In this document: piece after piece, positions 60,206 to 64,000 of the stretch | Position numbering within the stretch: the first letter of the stretch is position 1 | How the letters are laid out: each line of letters opens with the position of its first letter | Assembly: GCA_963667595.2 (NCBI GenBank) | Contig: CAXXWD010000001.1 | Span: forward strand, 1,054,001 to 1,118,000 | Direction of reading: 5' to 3' | From: JAHJQZ01 sp963667595 | GTDB taxonomy: Bacteria > Pseudomonadota > Alphaproteobacteria > Rhizobiales > Devosiaceae | Length of the DNA stretch: 64,000 nt | The notes under the pieces: generated by a model | The model's input: only the letters and a program-made list of their open reading frames with translations | Database searches by the model: none | What the model was told of the DNA's origin: nothing | Translations under genes and position numbers: made by a program

Positions 60206-60499
60206 ATGGCCATGCGTTGCGAACTGACCGGCAAGGGCGTGCTGACCGGCAACAAGGTCAGCCACGCCATGAACCATACCCGCCGGCGCTTTCTGCCCAA
60301 TCTGTGCAGGGTAACCCTCATCTCCGACGCGCTGGAGCGCCCGGTCAAACTGAGGATCGCTGCCAGCACCCTGAGAACCATCGAGGCGCGCGGCGGACTC
60401 GATGCCTATCTGATGAACATGCGCGACGACCGCCTGTCCAATCGCGGTCTGCTCTTGAAGCACGAGGTCAAGACCGCTCTGGCTGCCCAGGCTGCCTGA
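60206..60499 (+). CDS. rpmB: 50S ribosomal protein L28
   Basis: A 97-residue L28 with the alphaproteobacterial opening MAMRCELTGKGVLTGNKVSH and the block NHTRRRFLPNLCRVTLISD near 23, then RIAASTLRTIEARGGLDAYL near 50. The zinc-binding cysteines of some L28 forms are absent, as usual in this class. Monocistronic, with its own terminator downstream. Confidence 0.96.
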   Translation: MAMRCELTGKGVLTGNKVSHAMNHTRRRFLPNLCRVTLISDALERPVKLRIAASTLRTIEARGGLDAYLMNMRDDRLSNRGLLLKHEVKTALAAQAA

Positions 60500-60524
60500 T
60501 CGCGGCGTCGAACACTTTTTTGAG

Positions 60525-60553
60525 ACGGCGCCCGAGCGGCGCCGTTTCGTTTT
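60525..60553 (+). terminator. intrinsic terminator of rpmB
   Basis: ACGGCGCC (60525-60532) and GGCGCCGT (60538-60545) form a perfect 8-bp stem around CGAGC, followed by TTCGTTTT. It lies 26 bp after the rpmB stop. Confidence 0.88.
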
Positions 60554-60715
60554 AGCGCGATCTTGATGGGATCGCGCCGTCGCCGGCGGTTCCTGGCTCC
60601 GATGATCCTGTCGGGTGGCACGGTGCCGTCATAAAGGGCAACCCGCCCCGGCCTTTTGCCGGCAAGCGGAAAAGGGGCGCGTCAAAAAACGTCGCCGCCA
60701 GAAAGGTGCAGATCC

Positions 60716-61360
60716 ATGCGCACCCGTTTCATCATGGCAATTCTCGCCATGGTCGCCGTCGTGGCATCTTCCAACTATCTCGTGCAATTCCCCGTTCAGG
60801 GCCATGTCGGCGGCATCGATCTCGCCAATATCCTCACATGGGGCGCCTTCACCTATCCGGTGGCGTTCCTGGTCACCGATTTGACCAATCGGCATTTCGG
60901 TCCGGCGACGGCGCGCAGGGTCGTGCTGTTCGGCTTCGCCATCGCTGTCGTGTGGTCGGCGTTCCTCGCCAGCCCGCGCATCGCCATTGCCTCCGGCTCG
61001 GCCTTCCTTCTCGCCCAGTTCCTCGACGTCACCATTTTCCACCGCATGCGCACCAATCCGCGCTGGTGGCGGGCGCCGTTCATCTCTTCGGTTCTCGGCT
61101 CCGTCATCGACACCGTCTTTTTCTGGGGCGTCGCCTATTCGGTCAGCTTCGGGTTCGTCGACACGCTGTTCGGCAAGGCAAACGGCTCGCTCGGCTTTCC
61201 CGTACCCTTCTGGGACGTGGGCCCCGAGGTGCCGCTCTGGGTCTCGCTGGCCCTGGGCGATTTCTCCGTCAAGATGATCGTGGCGCTCGTCCTGCTCGCC
61301 CCCTATGGCGCGCTGAGGCGGATGATCTCGGACCGCATCCTCAGCCCCGCCGCCGGTTAA
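60716..61360 (+). CDS. YhhQ/VUT-type queuosine-precursor transporter
   Basis: A 214-residue membrane protein with about six helices. It shows the YhhQ/COG1738 blocks ASSNYLVQFPV near 17, LTWGAFTYPVAFLVTDLTNRHFG near 41 (with breaks), LLAQFLDVTIFHRMR near 97 and SVIDTVFFWGVAYSV near 126. The family imports queuine precursors (preQ0/preQ1) for tRNA queuosine. ATG 60716 has AAAGG nine bases upstream; a start at 60656 adds an unrelated leader. I looked for a preQ1 riboswitch upstream and did not see one. Confidence 0.9.
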   Translation: MRTRFIMAILAMVAVVASSNYLVQFPVQGHVGGIDLANILTWGAFTYPVAFLVTDLTNRHFGPATARRVVLFGFAIAVVWSAFLASPRIAIASGSAFLLAQFLDVTIFHRMRTNPRWWRAPFISSVLGSVIDTVFFWGVAYSVSFGFVDTLFGKANGSLGFPVPFWDVGPEVPLWVSLALGDFSVKMIVALVLLAPYGALRRMISDRILSPAAG

Positions 61361-61369
61361 CCGATCGGC

Positions 61370-62179
61370 TCATTGCACCGGACAGGCCGGCGTCGTTGCG
61401 ACGACGGCGGCGAAATCCTTGCGCGCGATGGCATCGTCGAGAAAGGCGATGCGCTCGGCGTCCAGCTCGGGCAGCATCTGGCTGACATCCCAATCCTCGG
61501 GCTTGCCTTCGCCAGCCACAAAAAGCGAGCGGCGGAGGAAGTACTCGATGTCGGGGTTGAGCGAGATCAGATCCCGCAGCTCATTGCTGGCCAGGAGTGA
61601 ATCGAGGGCGTCGACCTGACCGGCCTCGGCGTTGTCGAGCAATTGGTCGGTGAAATACTGGAAATATCGTTCGGCCGGCGTTCCGGAAGACGTAATCCGC
61701 GCGCCGCAGAATTGCAGGCCATCCATATCGATCCGAAAGCTCGTTCTGTAGAGCTCCATGGTCGGGATCTCATAGAGGCAAAATCCGAGATAGATATCGT
61801 TCTTTCGCGCCATGTAGGCCTTCCATTCGCGGTAGCGCCGATCGATCTCACCGGTTTTCAGGAAATCCGGGTGCCGGCGTTCATAAATTTCGAAGGCGTT
61901 GGCCAGAATGATCCGACAATAATCATGACTTCCGGTATCGGCAGTGCCGCGCGTCAACAGTCTGAATTCTTCTCCCACCAAGTCGAAGGAAATCGGCTGC
62001 GGGTGTTCCTCGAAAGACCAGTCCAGCTTCTGGGCCAATGCATGTTGAGGTAGGGCGACAAGGAACAAAAGCCAGGTCAGCAAAATGACTGATCTAGAGC
62101 ATCGGACCCAAAAGTTGGAACCGGTTTTGGGATAAATCCAATGCGCAAACAAAAGGATAGAGCGCAGTTCCGATTCCAT
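61370..62179 (-). CDS. hypothetical exported protein
   Basis: I do not recognise the family. From ATG 62179 the product has 269 residues, with a hydrophobic stretch (SVILLTWLLFLVALPQHALAQ, about 30-50) that looks like a signal peptide with cleavage after ALAQ, and a soluble alpha-rich remainder (YCRIILANAFEIYERRHPDF, AYMARKNDIYLGFCLYEIP). The codons before the hydrophobic stretch are contributed by a dispersed palindromic repeat (62098-62144). The native start may therefore be downstream of it, for example the TTG that would begin MLTWLLFLV. Confidence 0.65.
   Translation of the reverse strand: MESELRSILLFAHWIYPKTGSNFWVRCSRSVILLTWLLFLVALPQHALAQKLDWSFEEHPQPISFDLVGEEFRLLTRGTADTGSHDYCRIILANAFEIYERRHPDFLKTGEIDRRYREWKAYMARKNDIYLGFCLYEIPTMELYRTSFRIDMDGLQFCGARITSSGTPAERYFQYFTDQLLDNAEAGQVDALDSLLASNELRDLISLNPDIEYFLRRSLFVAGEGKPEDWDVSQMLPELDAERIAFLDDAIARKDFAAVVATTPACPVQ
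62098..62144. repeat. rhizobial-type dispersed palindromic repeat
   Basis: The arms GCATCGGA (62099-62106) and TCCAATGC (62137-62144) enclose an inner dyad CCCAAAA / TTTTGGG around AACCGG. Palindromes of this GCATCGGA-CCCAAAAG...TTTTGGG-TCCGATGC form are common intergenic repeats in Hyphomicrobiales, as I remember them. It lies within the leader of the gene at 61370-62179 (read leftwards). Confidence 0.7.
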
Positions 62180-62284
62180 CGGAACATCCGGCACTCCAGA
62201 GAATTCAACGTTTTTATCTGATTTGTCCACGCTGCTTCGAGCTCCCTTATTCTTGGGATATCGAGAACCTAGCAGGCCAAAAAG

Positions 62285-62698
62285 ATGGACAATACTGAAA
62301 AAGACCCTGCGCAATGCCGCAGATTGCGGGAAATCGACCGTGACGTTCAAAGCCGCATGGGCGAGGTGATGGCTCAGCACGCAGATCTGGCATCAGGTCT
62401 CGGAGAAGCACAGGATCAAATTCATCGGTTCAACTCCAAACTGGAGGAACTGGAAAAAACGCTGCTGGCAGCGAATGCTGCATCTGCGATGCGCGGAGGC
62501 CCCGGCGCGGCGGCGGGGGTACTCGTTGCCGATCTGAGCACACGCATTGCCGCGAACCAATCCCAACTCGACCACTGGAAGCAGAAATACGATGCCATCG
62601 CCCGTCAGCAGCAGCATTTGCGCGATGAGCACACAAGGCTCACACGCAGTCTGGCCGACAATGCCCGGCCCATGCACGATCTGAACTGTGTCATCTGA
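62285..62698 (+). CDS. hypothetical coiled-coil protein
   Basis: A 137-residue hydrophilic protein with heptad-like helices (about 12-62 and 82-125; HRFNSKLEELEKTLLAAN, STRIAANQSQLDHWKQKYD) split by a Gly/Ala-rich loop near 70-80. It has no signal or membrane segment. I do not recognise a family. It is divergent from the hypothetical gene at 61370-62179. Confidence 0.55.
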   Translation: MDNTEKDPAQCRRLREIDRDVQSRMGEVMAQHADLASGLGEAQDQIHRFNSKLEELEKTLLAANAASAMRGGPGAAAGVLVADLSTRIAANQSQLDHWKQKYDAIARQQQHLRDEHTRLTRSLADNARPMHDLNCVI

Positions 62699-62749
62699 TA
62701 GCGCGCGCCGAGGTTGAACAGGTGCGCCGCGGCCGGACTGGAGTGTTTT

Positions 62750-62795
62750 CGGGAAAAGTGGCCCCCACTTTTCCGGCTGAGCCTGTCGAAGCCTC
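62750..62795. repeat. hairpin plus common dispersed repeat
   Basis: GGAAAAGTGG (62752-62761) and CCACTTTTCC (62765-62774) form a perfect 10-bp stem around CCC. The adjacent GGCTGAGCCTGTCGAAGCCT (62775-62794) is the complement of a widely dispersed AGGCTTCGACAGGCTCAGCC-type element known from many proteobacterial genomes. Located between two convergent genes. Confidence 0.6.
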
Positions 62796-62826
62796 GAAAC
62801 ACGGCAAAACAACGATCTGGAGCCGT

Positions 62827-63615
62827 TCAGACGATTCCACCTGAATGTGAACTGCTTGTCCCCCCGGTCTCGACTTCCGCCCAACGTCTGCGAAAGATAA
62901 CGATCCCCCAGACCGAGACGACGGCGAACGCCACGACGATGGCTTCGAGCGTCCAGATATGGGCCGCCGATCCGAGCCCAAAACTAAGCTGGCCCCAGAC
63001 CGCCACGACATCGATCGCCGATTTGAAGAGGAATGCCACCCAGAACCAGCGGATCTGGCGGGCCAGGACGGCGTAAACGATGAGATAGGTCGTGAAGCCG
63101 TGCACGAAAATCGTGCCGATACGCTCGACGGTGGCCGCCGGCATGATCGCCCAGTCGAGCGGTTTGACATTGGCAGCGACCGTCGGGGAAACAGTGCCCG
63201 GCATATAAAGAACCATCAGGGTCGGGATGAGGGCAGCAAGACCGATGACCAGGGCCTCGATGGCGCCGAACCCGTAGCCGAGCGCCAGCGCGCGATTGCT
63301 GTCGAACCGGTTGAGCCAGGGGATGAAGCGGACGGCGAGATAGAGGAGGCCGCATTCGAACACGCCGGTCAAAAGCCCGACATAAAGGAAAAAGACGGCA
63401 TCGCCCACGCTGACGCCCAAGGCAGTCCTGAGACCGGTATAGACGTGGACATTTATCGGGATGGCCCAGGCGAACTTGAGCGCGACGGCGACGATCCACA
63501 GACCGCCGCCGATAAGAAGCGCCAGCCAAACTTTTCCGAGTTGAAGGCGCGACCAGGCAATAAAACCGATGGCGGTTAAAAGCATGCCGGCAATCGACAG
63601 GAAATTGGCTGTCAT
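62827..63615 (-). CDS. YhfC-family intramembrane glutamic protease
   Basis: A 262-residue protein with about eight membrane helices. The family motifs are GYGFGAIEALVIG near 112 (glutamate), ERIGTIFVHGFTTYLIV near 164 (E and H) and KSAIDVVAVWG near 197. YhfC proteins are distant relatives of CPBP/Rce1 proteases. Catalytic residues look present. It is followed leftwards by repeats only. Confidence 0.82.
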   Translation of the reverse strand: MTANFLSIAGMLLTAIGFIAWSRLQLGKVWLALLIGGGLWIVAVALKFAWAIPINVHVYTGLRTALGVSVGDAVFFLYVGLLTGVFECGLLYLAVRFIPWLNRFDSNRALALGYGFGAIEALVIGLAALIPTLMVLYMPGTVSPTVAANVKPLDWAIMPAATVERIGTIFVHGFTTYLIVYAVLARQIRWFWVAFLFKSAIDVVAVWGQLSFGLGSAAHIWTLEAIVVAFAVVSVWGIVIFRRRWAEVETGGTSSSHSGGIV

Positions 63616-63643
63616 GGTGTTTCTTTTTCCAAGCGCCCCGGGG

Positions 63644-64000
63644 TCAGGCCAATAGCGGCGTTGCCAGCGCCACGGCGAGAATATCTCGAGCCGCTTCCAG
63701 ATCCCTTCGATCGATGGTTTCCGTCACGGTGTGGATAAAGCGCGTCCCGACGACGATACCGACGGCCTTGGCCCCGGCGGCGGCCTGCTGGGCGGCGGCG
63801 CCATCCTGTCCGCCACGGGCCAGGATGGTCCGCTGGAAGGGAATGTCGTACCTAATAGCCAGTGCTTCGATCTCCCGGACCAGATCGATATCGGCGATGA
63901 ACGAGGAATCCTTGACGTGCAGCCCAAAGCCCTTGCCCTGCACCGTCACCGCCTCGTGTTCGGGCACGCCGGGCGTGTCGCAGGCCAGGGTCGTGTCGAC
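63644..64000 (-). CDS. M42-family aminopeptidase, C-terminal part (cut by window edge)
   Basis: The frame is open to the window edge; 118 C-terminal residues are visible. Blocks such as DTPGVPEHE, GKGFGLHVKDSSFIAD, RTILARGGQDGAAAQQAAAG and VGTRFIHTVTETIDRRDLEAA fit the M42 (glutamyl aminopeptidase / frv-operon) metallopeptidases, with the late histidine in FIHT as metal ligand. N-terminal metal ligands lie outside the window. Confidence 0.8.
   Translation of the reverse strand, partial: VDTTLACDTPGVPEHEAVTVQGKGFGLHVKDSSFIADIDLVREIEALAIRYDIPFQRTILARGGQDGAAAQQAAAGAKAVGIVVGTRFIHTVTETIDRRDLEAARDILAVALATPLLA

Noticed and set aside
60556..60715. preQ1 riboswitch before the YhhQ-type transporter
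   Set aside because: No preQ1-I pseudoknot pattern (C-rich loop plus A-rich tail) and no preQ1-II features; only a weak CCGGC/GCCGG hairpin.
1..64000. CRISPR arrays, insertion sequences, phage genes
   Set aside because: No regularly spaced repeats, transposase motifs or phage structural genes were seen anywhere in the window.

Overview
The window is a high-GC chromosomal segment from an alphaproteobacterium, most likely a member of the Hyphomicrobiales (Rhizobiales). The signs are a BA14K-family protein, a Thivi_2564-type small membrane protein, DUF3309/CsbD stress genes, the gene order CarD - FdxA - S4 protein - SUV3-like helicase, a CheB/CheR-type hybrid kinase, a rhizobial-type palindromic repeat near 62.1 kb, and dense start/stop overlaps. 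I cannot name the genus from the sequence alone.

Layout. 0-9.3 kb: an accessory patch of a LysR regulator (cut by the window edge), alpha/beta hydrolases and esterases, two CPBP-type intramembrane proteases, a TMEM175-like channel, a beta-lactamase-fold hydrolase, a TetR regulator with a candidate operator, and small membrane proteins. 9.7-13.0 kb: a PadR-controlled two-gene ABC-2 exporter plus an SDR oxidoreductase, preceded by two operator-like dyads exactly 21 bp apart. 13.5-20.0 kb: a complete nine-gene N-type F1Fo ATPase operon (atpD-C-Q-R-B-E-F-A-G), most of its junctions overlapping. 20.1-31.3 kb: a stress/envelope island made of tiny membrane proteins, a decayed PRC-barrel gene, a large OmpA-like protein, BA14K, a single-domain response regulator, a 1484-codon CheB-CheR-PAS-kinase-REC-REC-LuxR fusion, CsbD, DUF3309 and a GlsB-like protein. 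Six near-identical copies of a 14-base element (consensus TRRGTAKATTCCGA) lie on the coding strand upstream of these genes. I saw none elsewhere in the window. 32.06 kb: tRNA-Arg(CCT).

32.2-46.0 kb: a complete carbon-phosphorus lyase locus. The catabolic arm reads leftwards (phnG-H-I-[35-codon ORF]-J-GNAT-K-L-DUF1045-M-N-hexapeptide transferase). The regulator phnF and the uptake genes phnC-D-E-E read rightwards. Twin PhnF-like dyads sit between the arms. A 35-codon reading frame between phnI and phnJ shares ATGA overlaps with both neighbours.

46.0-64.0 kb: mostly housekeeping genes: an EEP-family hydrolase, a thermonuclease-like protein, an M48 lipoprotein protease, a GNAT, CarD, ferredoxin FdxA, an S4 RNA-binding protein, an SUV3-like RNA helicase with a repeat-bearing acidic tail, a ROK regulator, an exported esterase behind an AT-rich leader, a DUF3108 protein, ribosomal protein L28, a YhhQ-type queuosine-precursor transporter, two unknowns, a YhfC-type membrane protease and the end of an M42-like peptidase.

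The most interesting candidate system is the 20.1-31.3 kb island. It combines a membrane-free sensor kinase fused to its own FixJ/LuxR-type DNA-binding output with a repeated FixJ-site-like element in front of the surrounding small stress genes. That the kinase binds the element is inference.
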